Positions 1 to 9,003 of a stretch of DNA of 64,000 nucleotides are shown piece by piece (within the stretch, counting starts at the first letter, position 1; each line of letters opens with the position of its first letter). Below the pieces are notes generated by a model, which was not told the DNA's origin, did not search any database, and was given only the letters and a program-made list of their open reading frames with translations. Origin of the DNA: an uncultured Litoreibacter sp. (GTDB lineage: Bacteria; Pseudomonadota; Alphaproteobacteria; Rhodobacterales; Rhodobacteraceae); the NCBI RefSeq assembly GCF_947501785.1, contig NZ_CANMXB010000001.1, forward strand, positions 3,290,501 through 3,354,500, written 5' to 3'. Both the position numbers and the translations under genes were made by a program.

Positions 1-167
1 AGCGCTTCAAGATGACGGCCTCCGGCCGCGTCAAAGCAGGTCAAGCGGGCAAACGCCACGGCATGATCAAGCGCTCCACCAAGTTTATCCGCACCGCGCG
101 CGGCACGACGCTCCTCTGCAAGGCAGATGAGAACATCGTGAAAAAATACATGCCATACGCGCGCTAA
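1..167 (+). CDS. rpmI: 50S ribosomal protein L35 (3' part)
   Basis: The gene enters from the left edge; in-frame codons run from base 3 to a TAA at 165-167. The readable 54 residues contain the basic L35 signature [12 protein letters not shown] and end in [10 protein letters not shown], typical of the L35 C-terminus. L35 is a small basic protein of the large ribosomal subunit. The stop lies 12 bases before rplT with a Shine-Dalgarno sequence (AAGGAG) between, giving the usual rpmI-rplT operon. The start, and any upstream infC, are outside the window. Confidence 0.93.
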   Translation, partial: RFKMTASGRVKAGQAGKRHGMIKRSTKFIRTARGTTLLCKADENIVKKYMPYAR

Positions 168-179
168 GGAGAATTTGAT

Positions 180-542
180 ATGTCCAGAGTTACTTCCGGC
201 GTCACCACGCACGCCCGCCACAAAAAAGTCATCAAGGCCGCCAAAGGCTACCAGGGTCGTCGCAAGAACACCTTCAAGGTTGCCCGCCAGGCCGTCGACA
301 AGGCCAACCAATACGCGACCCGCGACCGCAAGGCGCGCAAGCGCAACTTCCGCTCGCTGTGGATCCAACGGATCAACGCCGGCTGCCGCGCGATTGACGA
401 GACGCTGACCTATTCGCGTTTCATCAACGGCCTGTCAAAGGCCGGCATCGAAGTAGACCGCAAGGTTCTGGCCGACCTGGCTGTGAACGAGCCTGACGCG
501 TTTGCCGGTGTTGTCGAAAAGGCGAAAGCCGCACTGGCCTAA
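180..542 (+). CDS. rplT: 50S ribosomal protein L20
   Basis: L20 binds 23S rRNA early in large-subunit assembly. The 120-residue product is the usual length. It begins [16 protein letters not shown] and continues with the basic [15 protein letters not shown] stretch, followed by the helical region [14 protein letters not shown] that marks the family. The start follows AAGGAGAA at good spacing. It is co-transcribed with rpmI, and a strong intrinsic terminator follows within 25 bases, so the operon ends here. The downstream gene is separated by a long hairpin-rich spacer. Confidence 0.97.
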   Translation: MSRVTSGVTTHARHKKVIKAAKGYQGRRKNTFKVARQAVDKANQYATRDRKARKRNFRSLWIQRINAGCRAIDETLTYSRFINGLSKAGIEVDRKVLADLAVNEPDAFAGVVEKAKAALA

Positions 543-565
543 GCCAAGGTGCTCATCGAGATTTG

Positions 566-595
566 AAAAGCCCCGCTCACGCGGGGCTTTTTTTG
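566..595 (+). terminator. Rho-independent terminator of rpmI-rplT
   Basis: An 11-base stem reading AAAAGCCCCGC pairs with GCGGGGCTTTT across a TCAC loop and runs into seven T residues. It sits 24 bases after the rplT stop and is the cleanest intrinsic terminator in the window. Confidence 0.93.
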
Positions 596-662
596 TGTGA
601 GGAACGGTTGGAATGGGTCCGACCTGACACCCGAATTTCTTGAAGCCCGCTGATCCGCGCGT

Positions 663-733
663 CAATTTCTCGAGGAGAAATTGCAGCGAAATCCTCATCG
701 AGGATTTCGCTTCAGACCTTTTGTAAAGGTCTG
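663..733. repeat. Three tandem variable-stem hairpins
   Basis: Three perfect or near-perfect inverted repeats lie end to end: 663-683 (CAATTTCT arm, CGAGG loop), 686-710 (GCGAAATCCT arm, CATCG loop) and 713-733 (CAGACCTTTT arm). Spacers are only two bases. The stems differ from each other in sequence but each is self-complementary. The same tandem design recurs at 10597, 29072 and 33257. It occupies the 346-base spacer between rplT and the LysM gene; the rest of that spacer shows no gene. Function unknown. Confidence 0.8.
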
Positions 734-888
734 TTTTGTCCGCTTGGTCATTGCCGAGCAATCGCCACTTTCCACGCCGCCGCCCCATCTCCCGAAAACC
801 CTCCTTTGTTTCGCCCCGGTTTCCTGCTTGTATGGGGGTGTAGTTACTTTTGTGTCTGCCCTGTGCGGCAGAGAGTCGGGGGATGTTT

Positions 889-2211
889 ATGAAGAGGATG
901 TTGTCAGGGTTGTTGGCGTTCGTGTTGGCGGTTCCGCCTTTGCTCGGGTCCGTTCAGCGAAGTGACGCAAATACCATTGCCTGCGGGCAGGTCTACACGG
1001 TTGGCCGGGGGGACACGTTAAGCGGGATCAGCCTGCGGTCTTACGGGTCCCTTTTGTACCAGCCGATTTATACCGCGAATGTCGATACGATTGGGACCAA
1101 TCCCGACAGGATTCAGGTTGGGCAAAGGCTGACCATACCTTGCCTGACCCCGACGACGGCCGCTGCCGATCAGATCGCGCCGGTTGAGGGGCAGCTGATC
1201 TTCACCTTCAACAAAGCCTCCGCCCCGCCGTTCATCATCAATAGCGGGATTGTCGATAAGTACCTCGCCGAAATCGCCGAAGTGACCGATGGGCGGGTGA
1301 CCTTCGTGGACCCCGACGTGATGAACCGCGACCACGCGGCGCAGCTGGGGCTGGTGACATCCGGCCAGGTTGATGGCGCTTATGTGCTGAACTCCCATCT
1401 GGCGGCGTCGCACCCGCTGCTACAGCTTCCCATGGAGCCGATGTTCGGCGGCTCTGCCGAGCAAACGGCGGTGTCGCTGTGGCGGCTCCATGCGCGGTAC
1501 TTTGCAGAAACGAACTACTTCGACGACGCCAAGTTGCTTGGTTTCATCTCCTCCCCCGCGGCCCATATCTGGCGCGACGGCGCGGTGCCTGTCACCGCGG
1601 ATGAAGGCATCGCTGACAAGAACCAGTACGAGGTCCCCTATTTCAGCGGTCTCGACACACGCGGCCCGGCCAAGATGCGCGCAGAGGTCGCGGCGTGGGC
1701 GGCCAATTACGGCGCGCAGAATGACGAGCCGCCTACCTTCTTCCTGGCGCATGGCGCGGCCATTGCCTTGGGTATCTGGGACGAGACCTCTAGCGTCGAG
1801 GTGATGGAGGTCGATAACGGGCTCTATACGCCGACCTTCTCGGTCGTCTTGTCGAACGAGGCTTGGGCAAAGATATCGCCGGCCGATCAGGAGGCCATTC
1901 TGGAGGTGTCAGGCGAGGCGCTCGCAAACCGCTCCGCTGCCTGGGACGCGTTCGACAACTCCTTCCGCTCCCGGATGCTGGATCTCGGGCTGGTGTTTGA
2001 AAAGGCGGGGAAACCGTTGCTGAACGATTTGTTCCTCAGCTCGCTTGACGATCTCAAAGTCTGGAGCGCAAGCGCCGAGAGGTTGGGCATCCCCGCCAAT
2101 GAAGCGTTGAAGTTCTATCTGACAAACCTTCATTCGCTGAAGGACCGGCTGATCTACCGGGCGCCGGAGGTGGATGTGGAGCAACACCCGTTTGTAACCG
2201 GCGACCTGTAA
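889..2211 (+). CDS. Secreted LysM domain / TRAP-type solute-binding-like fusion
   Basis: A 440-residue exported protein. Residues 1-27 form a signal peptide (MKRMLSGLLAF start, hydrophobic core). Residues about 32-86 are a LysM peptidoglycan-binding domain with the YTVGRGDTLSGIS motif and paired cysteines. Residues about 100-430 resemble DctP-type TRAP transporter binding proteins, including the late helix with NEAWAKISPADQEAI. I chose ATG 889 because GGGGG lies six bases upstream; ATG 883 is also possible and the TTG at 850 is unlikely. No TRAP membrane subunits are adjacent, so a role in transport is not shown. It may be a wall-tethered ligand-binding or assembly factor (inference). A bidirectional-looking terminator follows. 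Confidence 0.8.
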   Translation: MKRMLSGLLAFVLAVPPLLGSVQRSDANTIACGQVYTVGRGDTLSGISLRSYGSLLYQPIYTANVDTIGTNPDRIQVGQRLTIPCLTPTTAAADQIAPVEGQLIFTFNKASAPPFIINSGIVDKYLAEIAEVTDGRVTFVDPDVMNRDHAAQLGLVTSGQVDGAYVLNSHLAASHPLLQLPMEPMFGGSAEQTAVSLWRLHARYFAETNYFDDAKLLGFISSPAAHIWRDGAVPVTADEGIADKNQYEVPYFSGLDTRGPAKMRAEVAAWAANYGAQNDEPPTFFLAHGAAIALGIWDETSSVEVMEVDNGLYTPTFSVVLSNEAWAKISPADQEAILEVSGEALANRSAAWDAFDNSFRSRMLDLGLVFEKAGKPLLNDLFLSSLDDLKVWSASAERLGIPANEALKFYLTNLHSLKDRLIYRAPEVDVEQHPFVTGDL

Positions 2212-2238
2212 CGCCGGGCCGCATCCCGCAATACACAA

Positions 2239-2275
2239 AGGGGGCCGCATCGGAAACGATGCGGCCCCCTCTCTT
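2239..2275. terminator. Strong hairpin between convergent genes
   Basis: A 14-base perfect stem (AGGGGGCCGCATCG with its complement) closes on a GAAA tetraloop at 2253-2256. It lies between the end of the LysM-fusion gene and the end of the minus-strand 89-residue gene. It is followed by a CT-rich rather than pure T tract, and probably serves transcription from the left and possibly both directions. Confidence 0.8.
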
Positions 2276-2292
2276 TATTCGCCCCGGAACCC

Positions 2293-2562
2293 TTATTCGG
2301 CTGGATGGACCTGGGAGTTGGGCCTCCAGGCTTCCGCGCGTTTGCGGTCCCGGTCCGAGGCGATCAGGGCGCGGACCTTTTCGGCCTCTGCCTGAGTTGC
2401 GCGTTCGCGCAGCTGCTCGATGGTCTCCGCCATCTTATCGAGTTGGTGTTTTGTGCTTCCGGTATCGCTGAGCATCTGCTGGCGCGCGACCCAGAAGCCG
2501 AGGCCGCCTGAGGCCACCATCGCGCAAATCAAAATGATGAACTGGATAAAACTGGAAATCAC
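2293..2562 (-). CDS. Small membrane protein with coiled coil
   Basis: An 89-residue product with one N-terminal membrane segment (about residues 5-25, IQFIILICAMVASGGLGFWV) followed by a charged, heptad-like stretch (about 35-75) predicted as coiled coil. No family recognised. Its start codon overlaps the stop of the upstream OmpA-like gene in an ATGA arrangement, so the two are translationally coupled and probably act together at the inner membrane/periplasm (inference). Confidence 0.7.
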   Translation of the reverse strand: MISSFIQFIILICAMVASGGLGFWVARQQMLSDTGSTKHQLDKMAETIEQLRERATQAEAEKVRALIASDRDRKRAEAWRPNSQVHPAE

Positions 2563-3575
2563 TGGCTATGGTTCACTTCTTCAAAGACCACGAATTCTAC
2601 GCGGCGGTTCAATTCTTCGTCCGAGCTGTCGCCTTGCGCCGACGGTGAGCGCGCGCCAAAGCCCACCGGCTCAAACTTGCTGGTGTCGACGCCAAGTGCC
2701 GCCAAGGTGGCCACGGTGTTGTCGGCCCGCTGCCAGCTCAGCGCGAGGTTGATCACGTCCGAACCGCTGCTGTCCGAGTGGCCGGTCACATGGATCAACG
2801 CGCCGTCACAGGCTTCTGCCATGCGGCCGATCTTGCGCAATGTGGGCAGTTCGCTGCCCTGCAACTCGGCGCTGCCGCTGGAAAACAGGATGGACTGCTG
2901 GCCTGCAAATTCGCGGAGGTCCGCGATGCAATCGGTACCTGCCGCTGCGACTGTCGCTGATGTTGGCGTCAGATTTGACACAACAACCGTTTCTTCGGGC
3001 GTGGCGCTGGGTTGAAGCCCGCCGTCTACCGCCAAGGACCTGATTTCCTCAAGGCCCAGGTCGAGGTCTGGCTCGGGTTGTACCTGTGTCGCTGCCGCAA
3101 GCTCCGTGGTCGCTGTTGCTGGCTGCCTAACCCGCGGGGTAAAGCCTATCAGCTCCTCCACTTCGTTCAGGTCGAGCAGCTCCAGATTTCTGCCCGCGTT
3201 TTGCAGGATCGCGAGCCGCGCGGCTTCTATTCTGGGATCCTTCTGGCGGGTGTTGTCTGTCAGTTGCTCCACCTCGCTCAGGTCCAGAAGTTCGAGGTTT
3301 GTCCCCGCGCTTTTCAGGATGGCCTGGCGCGCCGCCGCTATTTCCCGCTCGGCGCGGGAGATGAGGGCTTTCTGGGTGCCGTCGGATTGTGTCAGCACCA
3401 ATGCCGGGCCGGATGCCGAGGCCGTCGTGGAGTTTGCGGGCCCGCGCACCGCGTCCAACCCGATCCAGGCGAGAGCGCCGACGGCGACAAACGATACGGC
3501 ACCAAGCGTGACTGCGGCGCGGGCACGTTGCTTGGCCATGGCCACCGGGCACGGTTCATTTCCTATTGGTGTCAT
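2559..3575 (-). CDS. OmpA-family C-terminal domain protein with N-terminal membrane anchor
   Basis: A 338-residue protein. A membrane segment lies at about 21-41. The C-terminal 220-332 region is an OmpA-like peptidoglycan-binding domain, with TGHSDSSG at 264-271 and the NRRVEF motif at 323-328. Between them, residues 82-106 and 119-143 are two copies of one motif (AI-KSAG-NLELLDL-EVE). The open frame extends further upstream, but ATG 3575 is preceded by GAGGGGG at ideal spacing and starts a normal cytoplasmic leader, so I use it. It is coupled to the downstream 89-residue membrane gene. It probably ties an inner-membrane complex to the cell wall; exact function unknown. Confidence 0.82.
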   Translation of the reverse strand: MTPIGNEPCPVAMAKQRARAAVTLGAVSFVAVGALAWIGLDAVRGPANSTTASASGPALVLTQSDGTQKALISRAEREIAAARQAILKSAGTNLELLDLSEVEQLTDNTRQKDPRIEAARLAILQNAGRNLELLDLNEVEELIGFTPRVRQPATATTELAAATQVQPEPDLDLGLEEIRSLAVDGGLQPSATPEETVVVSNLTPTSATVAAAGTDCIADLREFAGQQSILFSSGSAELQGSELPTLRKIGRMAEACDGALIHVTGHSDSSGSDVINLALSWQRADNTVATLAALGVDTSKFEPVGFGARSPSAQGDSSDEELNRRVEFVVFEEVNHSQ

Positions 3576-3906
3576 TAGTCCCCCTCGTCCCGCACAAACA
3601 TAAAACTGGCGTGCGGAGTTAATTTTAGTGTTGCCGACCCCCTCGAAGTGCAGCTTGCGGTGGGGCAGAAATCCAACGCAAAAGGGTGGCAAGATACCGC
3701 CTATGTTAGGTTGGCTTATCTTGTGGATAAAACCCCCAAAGTGACTGCATTTTGCGATTTTCTGAAACTGTGATTCGAAAGACTCACATCTGAAAATTGA
3801 CGAGTCTTTGCAGCATCTTAGCGTGCCGGTTTTGCGCGTTTCTTGCTGCGCTTGCATTCGGCCCGTGCGACAGATAGCAGACATTGACTGTTTTAGAGGG
3901 GCCGTC
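3576..3906. other. Divergent intergenic region, OmpA-like gene / pheS
   Basis: 331 bases between divergent start codons. It must hold promoters for both directions. Nothing here reads as a conserved gene, and no leader peptide rich in phenylalanine, as in the enterobacterial pheST attenuator, is apparent upstream of pheS. I could not fix a promoter with confidence. Confidence 0.5.
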
Positions 3907-4980
3907 ATGGACGATCTGAAGGCAAAATATCTGGGTCAAATCGCGGACGCATCGGACGAGGCCGCGTTGGAAACCATCCGCGTCGCCGCCGTCGGCAAAA
4001 AGGGCGAGATCAGCCTGAAAATGCGTGAGCTGGGCAAGATGACCCCGGAGGAGCGCCAGGTCGCGGGCCCGGCGCTGAACGCGCTGAAGGATGAGGTGAA
4101 CTCTGCCCTTGCCGCCAAGAAGGCTGGTCTTGCAGATGCCGCGTTGGATGAGCGGTTGAAAACCGAGTGGCTGGACGTCACGCTGCCGGGCCGTGGCAGG
4201 CCCGCCGGGACCATTCACCCGATCAGCCAGGTCAGCCAAGAGGTCCAGGCGCTGTTTGCCGATCTGGGCTTCTCCGTCGCCGAAGGACCGCAGGTTGAGG
4301 ACGACTGGCACAACTTCGACGCGCTGAACATTCCGTCCCACCACCCCGCCCGCGGGGAAATGGACACGTTTTATATGCACCGCGACGAAGGCGACAACCG
4401 CCCGCCGCATGTGCTGCGCACCCATACCTCGCCGGTGCAAATCCGGTCCATGCTGGATCACGGCGCGCCGCTGCGCATCATCTGCCCCGGCCGCGTGTAT
4501 CGCGCGGATTATGACCAGACGCACACGCCCATGTTCCATCAGGTAGAAGGGCTGGCCATCGACACCGATATTTCCATGGCCAACCTGAAATGGGTGCTGG
4601 AAGAGTTCGTCAAAGCGTTTTTCGAAGTGGATGATGTCGAGCTGCGCTTCCGCGCCTCGCATTTCCCGTTCACCGAGCCGTCAGCGGAAGTCGACATTCG
4701 CTGCAGCTGGGACAATGGCCAGCTGAAGGTGGGCGAGGGCGACGACTGGCTCGAAATTCTTGGCTCAGGCATGGTGCACCCGAAGGTGCTGGAAGCGGGA
4801 GGTATCGATCCCGCCAAGTGGCAAGGCTTTGCCTTCGGTGTGGGCATCGACCGTATCGCCATGCTGAAATACGGCATCCCCGACCTGCGCGCCTTCTTTG
4901 ACAGCGACCTTCGCTGGCTGCGCAATTACGGGTTTGCAGCGTTGGATCAGCCCGATCTGGCGTCCGGCCTTAGCCGCTAA
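3907..4980 (+). CDS. pheS: Phenylalanine-tRNA ligase alpha subunit
   Basis: Charges tRNA-Phe as an alpha2-beta2 enzyme with PheT. The 357-residue product has the N-terminal coiled-coil region (about 1-90) and then the class II aminoacyl-tRNA synthetase core. Motif 2 is in the segment with [10 protein letters not shown], and motif 3 is [18 protein letters not shown] near residue 320. The frame stays open upstream, but ATG 3907 begins the conserved [12 protein letters not shown] start and follows AGAGGGG. Its end overlaps the convergent sulfotransferase-like gene by 11 bases, so pheT is not directly adjacent. Confidence 0.96.
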   Translation: MDDLKAKYLGQIADASDEAALETIRVAAVGKKGEISLKMRELGKMTPEERQVAGPALNALKDEVNSALAAKKAGLADAALDERLKTEWLDVTLPGRGRPAGTIHPISQVSQEVQALFADLGFSVAEGPQVEDDWHNFDALNIPSHHPARGEMDTFYMHRDEGDNRPPHVLRTHTSPVQIRSMLDHGAPLRIICPGRVYRADYDQTHTPMFHQVEGLAIDTDISMANLKWVLEEFVKAFFEVDDVELRFRASHFPFTEPSAEVDIRCSWDNGQLKVGEGDDWLEILGSGMVHPKVLEAGGIDPAKWQGFAFGVGIDRIAMLKYGIPDLRAFFDSDLRWLRNYGFAALDQPDLASGLSR

Positions 4981-5650
4981 GCCCCAACTCTCCCGCGATC
5001 TCGCGGGCGGTTTCGTATAAGGCGTATTCCTCGACCCAATGGGCCCGCAAGGCGGCCTCTGCCTCAGCGCTGAGCGCGGGAGCGGGCGAGGGGGCCGCGT
5101 GCCGTTTGGGCTTGGCCGGCAGGTCGAAGGCCTCCACCCCCAGCCGCGCCATAAAGGCGGATAGGTGCGTGTCCAGGTCCGGCAGGTCCACGCAGGCCGC
5201 GATCTGGGGTTTGCTCATCCGCAACGCCTCGGGGCTGATCAGGTAGGTGGCCAGATTGGATTTCAGGTGCTCGATGGCGTCAAAGGCGAAGATGGCCGCG
5301 GATTTCAGACGTTCGTCGCGCGAGGAGAGGGCAAGCGCCAACTCCTCGGCTGTGTCGAACCAAAGGTAGGCGGCGGCCTCCTCCGCGCTCCAATTGTATT
5401 GGTAGGTAGGCCGACCCTGCCGCCTGCGCGAATAGAAGGCGGACACAAAGCGGGCCGTGGGGCAGCGAAAGGTGAAGGCCAGTTGCCGCGCGTCGCCAAA
5501 GCTCTCCAACGTGTTGGTCAGGGTGGCGGAGTGGCGCAGCAGTTTGATGGGTCTGGTCCACCGGTTGCGGTTATGGCGCAGCACCGACCGCACATAGCTG
5601 CCGCCGGTCTTTCCGATATGCAGCAGGCAAAGTGGCGGGGTGTCAGACAT
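4970..5650 (-). CDS. Sulfotransferase-family protein
   Basis: A 226-residue protein with the 5'-phosphosulfate-binding-like motif HIGKTGGSY near residue 11 and a 3'-phosphate-like motif [15 protein letters not shown] near residue 62. These are features of the Sulfotransfer_2 type, which move sulfate from PAPS to sugars or peptides. It is only distantly like the two sulfotransferases near the right end of the window. It lies between pheS and pheT on the opposite strand, overlapping pheS by 11 bases. Substrate unknown; no glycan genes are adjacent. Confidence 0.7.
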   Translation of the reverse strand: MSDTPPLCLLHIGKTGGSYVRSVLRHNRNRWTRPIKLLRHSATLTNTLESFGDARQLAFTFRCPTARFVSAFYSRRRQGRPTYQYNWSAEEAAAYLWFDTAEELALALSSRDERLKSAAIFAFDAIEHLKSNLATYLISPEALRMSKPQIAACVDLPDLDTHLSAFMARLGVEAFDLPAKPKRHAAPSPAPALSAEAEAALRAHWVEEYALYETAREIAGELGLSG

Positions 5651-5716
5651 GACGCGGCACCTTAAGGACAGAGGATCCTAAGGTGCCGCTCATTTGGAGG
5701 GTATTCAAGTCGTCTT

Positions 5717-5905
5717 TTATTTGGTCAGCTGACAAACCGGCTTGAACAAGCCGCTGCAGCTCAGGTCAGTGATGTCGACCGTGCCGGCCGAAATCGAATG
5801 TGACGTACCGTCGACGGTTATGATCGCAACGGCCATTGCAATGGACATGGCCGCGACGGAAGGGCGGAAAACGGCGGCGACGATGTTTGTCAAAAACGTA
5901 GTCAT
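5717..5905 (-). CDS. Small hydrophobic protein, 62 residues
   Basis: The product starts MTTFLTNIVAAVFRPSVAAM and has a hydrophobic segment to about residue 30 (AMSIAMAVAIITV), then a polar tail with two cysteines (SCSGLFKPVCQL). A GAGG sequence lies about nine bases upstream of the ATG. It resembles short exported or membrane proteins of unknown role. The alternative plus-strand frame across the same bases lacks such features. It stands alone between the sulfotransferase-like gene and pheT. Confidence 0.55.
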   Translation of the reverse strand: MTTFLTNIVAAVFRPSVAAMSIAMAVAIITVDGTSHSISAGTVDITDLSCSGLFKPVCQLTK

Positions 5906-5935
5906 CTTCTGTACCTCAGAAACCGAGAATCATTA

Positions 5936-5952
5936 ACAAGTGCCCCACTTGT
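5936..5952. promoter_or_regulatory. Short dyad upstream of pheT and the 62-residue gene
   Basis: ACAAGT and ACTTGT arms flank a five-base GCCCC spacer, placed 31 bases upstream of the minus-strand ATG at 5905 and about 157 bases upstream of pheT. Possible operator, or chance; no factor is assigned. Confidence 0.25.
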
Positions 5953-6108
5953 GCCTCTTTTGGTGCCTAAATGTGGCGGGATTAAGGCATGGTTGCTGAA
6001 ACCTTAAGATCTCTGCGTCGCGGCATTTGGGCTGAGGCCCCTTTCGCTTATGACGATGATGCGGTAGCACCAGCGCTGACCCAAAATGCTCCGAATTAAG
6101 GCAAACCG

Positions 6109-8505
6109 ATGAAGTTCACCCTCTCCTGGCTCAAAGATCACCTCGACACCGAGGCGTCCGTTGATGACATCCTTTACGCGCTGACAGACCTGGGTCTGGA
6201 AGTGGAAGGCGTCGAGAACCCGATGGACCGTTTGGGCGACTTTACCATCGGCTACGTAAAGAGCGCCGAGAAGCACCCCGACGCCGACAAGTTGCGGGTG
6301 TGTCAGGTGGAAACCGACGAGGGCGACACCCAGATCATCTGCGGCGCGCCGAACGCGCGAGAGGGCATCAAGGTGGTCATCGCCAAGCCGGGCGTCTACG
6401 TGCCGGGCATTGATACCACCATCGGTGTCGGCAAAATCCGCGGCATCGAAAGCTTCGGCATGATGTGTTCCGAGCGGGAGATGGAACTGTCGGACGAGCA
6501 TGACGGTATTATTGAACTTGCCTCTGGCGAGGTCGGGCAACGGTTTGTGGACTGGCTGGCGGAGCATGACCCGTCGAAAGTCGACACGATGATCGAGATT
6601 GCGATCACCCCGAACCGCCCCGATGCATTGGGCGTGCGCGGCATCGCGCGCGATCTGGCGGCGCGTGGCTTGGGCGTGATGAAGGTGCGGGACACCGACC
6701 CTGTTGAAGGCACGTTCAAAAGCTCGATCAACGTGACGATTGACGACGACACTCTGTCTGGCTGCCCGGTTTTCTACGGTCGGGTTATCAAAGGCGTAAA
6801 GAACGGCCCCAGCCCGCAATGGCTGCAGGACTGTCTAAAGGCCATCGGGCTGCGCCCGATCAACTTCCTCGTCGATGTGACCAACTTCTTCACCTACGAC
6901 CGCAACCGCCCGCTGCACGTGTTTGACGCAGATACCGTCAAGGGCGATTTGCGGGTGCACCGGGTTGAGGGCGGCGAAACGCTCGTGGCGCTTGATGACA
7001 AGGAATACACGTTGCAGCCCGGCATGATGGCGATCAGCGACGACAATGGCGTTGAAAGTATCGCGGGCATCATGGGCGGCACGCCCTCGGGCTGTTCGGA
7101 TGACACGGTGAACGTCTTTCTCGAAAGCGCGTTCTGGGACCCGATTGAAATTGCCCATACAGGCCGCAAGCTGAAGATCAACTCGGATGCGCGTTACCGG
7201 TTTGAGCGGGGCGTTGACCCCGAATTCACGCCCGTAGGGCTGGAGCATGCGACCCGGATGATCTTGGATCACGCGGGCGGCGAAGCGTCAGAGGTGGTTG
7301 TCGCGGGCGCGGTGCCCGACCATTCGCGCGCCTACAGGCTGGACACCGACCGCGTGCAGTCGTTGGTGGGCATGGACATCCCCGCAAATGTGCAGCGCAA
7401 GACGTTGGAAGACCTCGGCTTCACCTTGGATGGCGACATGGCCAACGTGCCGTCCTGGCGTCCCGACGTGCAGGGGGAGGCCGATCTGGTGGAGGAAGTC
7501 GCGCGGATCGCCTCGCTGACCAAACTGGTCGGCAAGCCGTTGAAGCGCACCAATGTCGGCGTGCCGCGCCCGATCCTGACGCCGATGCAAAAACGCGAAC
7601 AGGCCGTGCGGCGCACGATTGCGGCGCTGGGGTATAATGAATGCGTGACCTACTCCTTCATCGACGCGGCATCTGCCGAGATGTTTGGCGGCGGCACGGA
7701 TGCGTCCAAGCTGGAAAACCCGATCAGTTCGGAAATGAGCCATATGCGGCCCGACCTGTTGGCGGGCCTGCTGCAGGCGGCTGCGCGCAACCAAGCGCGC
7801 GGCTTCAATGATATGGCTTTGTTCGAAGTTGGCCCCGCCTTCAGCGGCGGCGAACCGGGTGAGCAGCACGTGCTGGCCTCTGGTCTGCTTGTAGGCCACA
7901 CCGGCCCCAAGGACGTGCATGGCGCGCGGCGCGCGGTGGATGTGTATGACGTGAAGGCAGACGCCGAAGCGGCCTTGGCCGCAATGGGCGCACCGGCGAA
8001 ATCGCAGATCCTGCGCGGCGCGGACGCGTGGTGGCACCCGGGGCGGCACGGCAAAATCTGCCTCGGCCCCAAGAAGGTGCTGGGCGTGTTCGGCGAAATT
8101 CACCCCAAGGTGCTGGCCGCGATGGATGTCAAAGGCCCCGCGATGGGCTTCACGCTCTATCCGGCAGAGGTGCCGTTTGCGAAATCCAAATCCACGGCGC
8201 GGGCCGCGTTGGAACTGCGCGACTTGCAAGCCGTGGAGCGCGACTTCGCCTTCGTGGTGGACGCCGATGTCGAGGCGCTGACGCTGGTCAACGCGGCAGC
8301 GGGGTCCGACAAGGCGATGATCGAAGACGTGCGCGTCTTTGACGAATTCATCGGCGGATCGCTGGGGGAGGGCAAGAAGTCCCTCGCCATCACCGTGCGC
8401 ATCCAGCCGACCGAAAAAACCCTGACCGACCAAGAGATCGAGGCGCTCGCCGCCAAGGTCGTGGAGAAAGTCACCAAAGCAACAGGCGGCGTTCTGCGCG
8501 GCTAG
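6109..8505 (+). CDS. pheT: Phenylalanine-tRNA ligase beta subunit
   Basis: The 798-residue beta subunit of PheRS. The N-terminus (MKFTLSWLKDHLDTE) leads into an EMAP/OB-type tRNA-binding domain at about 40-150. The B3/B4 editing domain follows in the middle (about 210-390), then the B5 domain, the catalytic-like core, and a C-terminal anticodon-binding (FDX-ACB) domain in the last 95 residues, ending near ATGGVLRG. The length is normal for the bacterial type. It has its own upstream region, being separated from pheS by two minus-strand genes, so stoichiometric expression needs its own promoter or read-through. Confidence 0.96.
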   Translation: MKFTLSWLKDHLDTEASVDDILYALTDLGLEVEGVENPMDRLGDFTIGYVKSAEKHPDADKLRVCQVETDEGDTQIICGAPNAREGIKVVIAKPGVYVPGIDTTIGVGKIRGIESFGMMCSEREMELSDEHDGIIELASGEVGQRFVDWLAEHDPSKVDTMIEIAITPNRPDALGVRGIARDLAARGLGVMKVRDTDPVEGTFKSSINVTIDDDTLSGCPVFYGRVIKGVKNGPSPQWLQDCLKAIGLRPINFLVDVTNFFTYDRNRPLHVFDADTVKGDLRVHRVEGGETLVALDDKEYTLQPGMMAISDDNGVESIAGIMGGTPSGCSDDTVNVFLESAFWDPIEIAHTGRKLKINSDARYRFERGVDPEFTPVGLEHATRMILDHAGGEASEVVVAGAVPDHSRAYRLDTDRVQSLVGMDIPANVQRKTLEDLGFTLDGDMANVPSWRPDVQGEADLVEEVARIASLTKLVGKPLKRTNVGVPRPILTPMQKREQAVRRTIAALGYNECVTYSFIDAASAEMFGGGTDASKLENPISSEMSHMRPDLLAGLLQAAARNQARGFNDMALFEVGPAFSGGEPGEQHVLASGLLVGHTGPKDVHGARRAVDVYDVKADAEAALAAMGAPAKSQILRGADAWWHPGRHGKICLGPKKVLGVFGEIHPKVLAAMDVKGPAMGFTLYPAEVPFAKSKSTARAALELRDLQAVERDFAFVVDADVEALTLVNAAAGSDKAMIEDVRVFDEFIGGSLGEGKKSLAITVRIQPTEKTLTDQEIEALAAKVVEKVTKATGGVLRG

Positions 8506-8517
8506 AGGAGTATCGAC

Positions 8518-8967
8518 ATGGGGCTGAACGTATATCTATCCGGCGAAATTCACACGGATTGGCGGGACCAGATTATTGACGCCTCCAAAGGTTTGGATGT
8601 GACCTTCAACAGCCCCGTAACGGACCACGGCGCGTCGGATGATTGCGGCGTAGATATTCTGGGGGCCGAGGACCAGAAATATTGGCACGACCACAAAGGC
8701 GCGATGGTGAACGCCATCCGCACCCGCAAGGGGATTGCGGATGCCGACGTGGTCGTGGTGCGCTTTGGCGAGAAGTACAAACAGTGGAACGCGGCGTTTG
8801 ACGCAGGTTACGCGGCGGCCTTGGGCAAGTCGCTGATTGTTGTGCATGGCGACGACCACCAGCACGCGCTGAAAGAGGTGGACGCGGCGGCTTTGGCGGT
8901 GACGGATGATCCGCTGAAAGTGGCCGACATCTTACGCTACGTTTTGACCGGCAAGCTACCGGGGTAG
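8518..8967 (+). CDS. YtoQ family protein
   Basis: A 149-residue cytosolic protein beginning MGLNVYLSGEIHTDWRDQI, matching the YtoQ family, which is small and of unknown function. The central part has D/H-rich motifs (EDQKYWHDHKGAM) and a Rossmann-like ADVVVVRFGEKY strand. The fold hints at a nucleoside deoxyribosyltransferase-like scaffold, but no activity should be assumed. It starts 12 bases after pheT with GAGGAG in the gap, so it is probably co-transcribed with it. Confidence 0.8.
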   Translation: MGLNVYLSGEIHTDWRDQIIDASKGLDVTFNSPVTDHGASDDCGVDILGAEDQKYWHDHKGAMVNAIRTRKGIADADVVVVRFGEKYKQWNAAFDAGYAAALGKSLIVVHGDDHQHALKEVDAAALAVTDDPLKVADILRYVLTGKLPG

Positions 8968-9003
8968 TTGCGGGGGCTGGGGTAGCCTCGATAGGCTGAC
9001 CCC

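Noticed and set aside
7288-8433. 381-codon frame antisense to pheT
   Set aside because: Same reason: composition-driven frame opposite a fully conserved gene.
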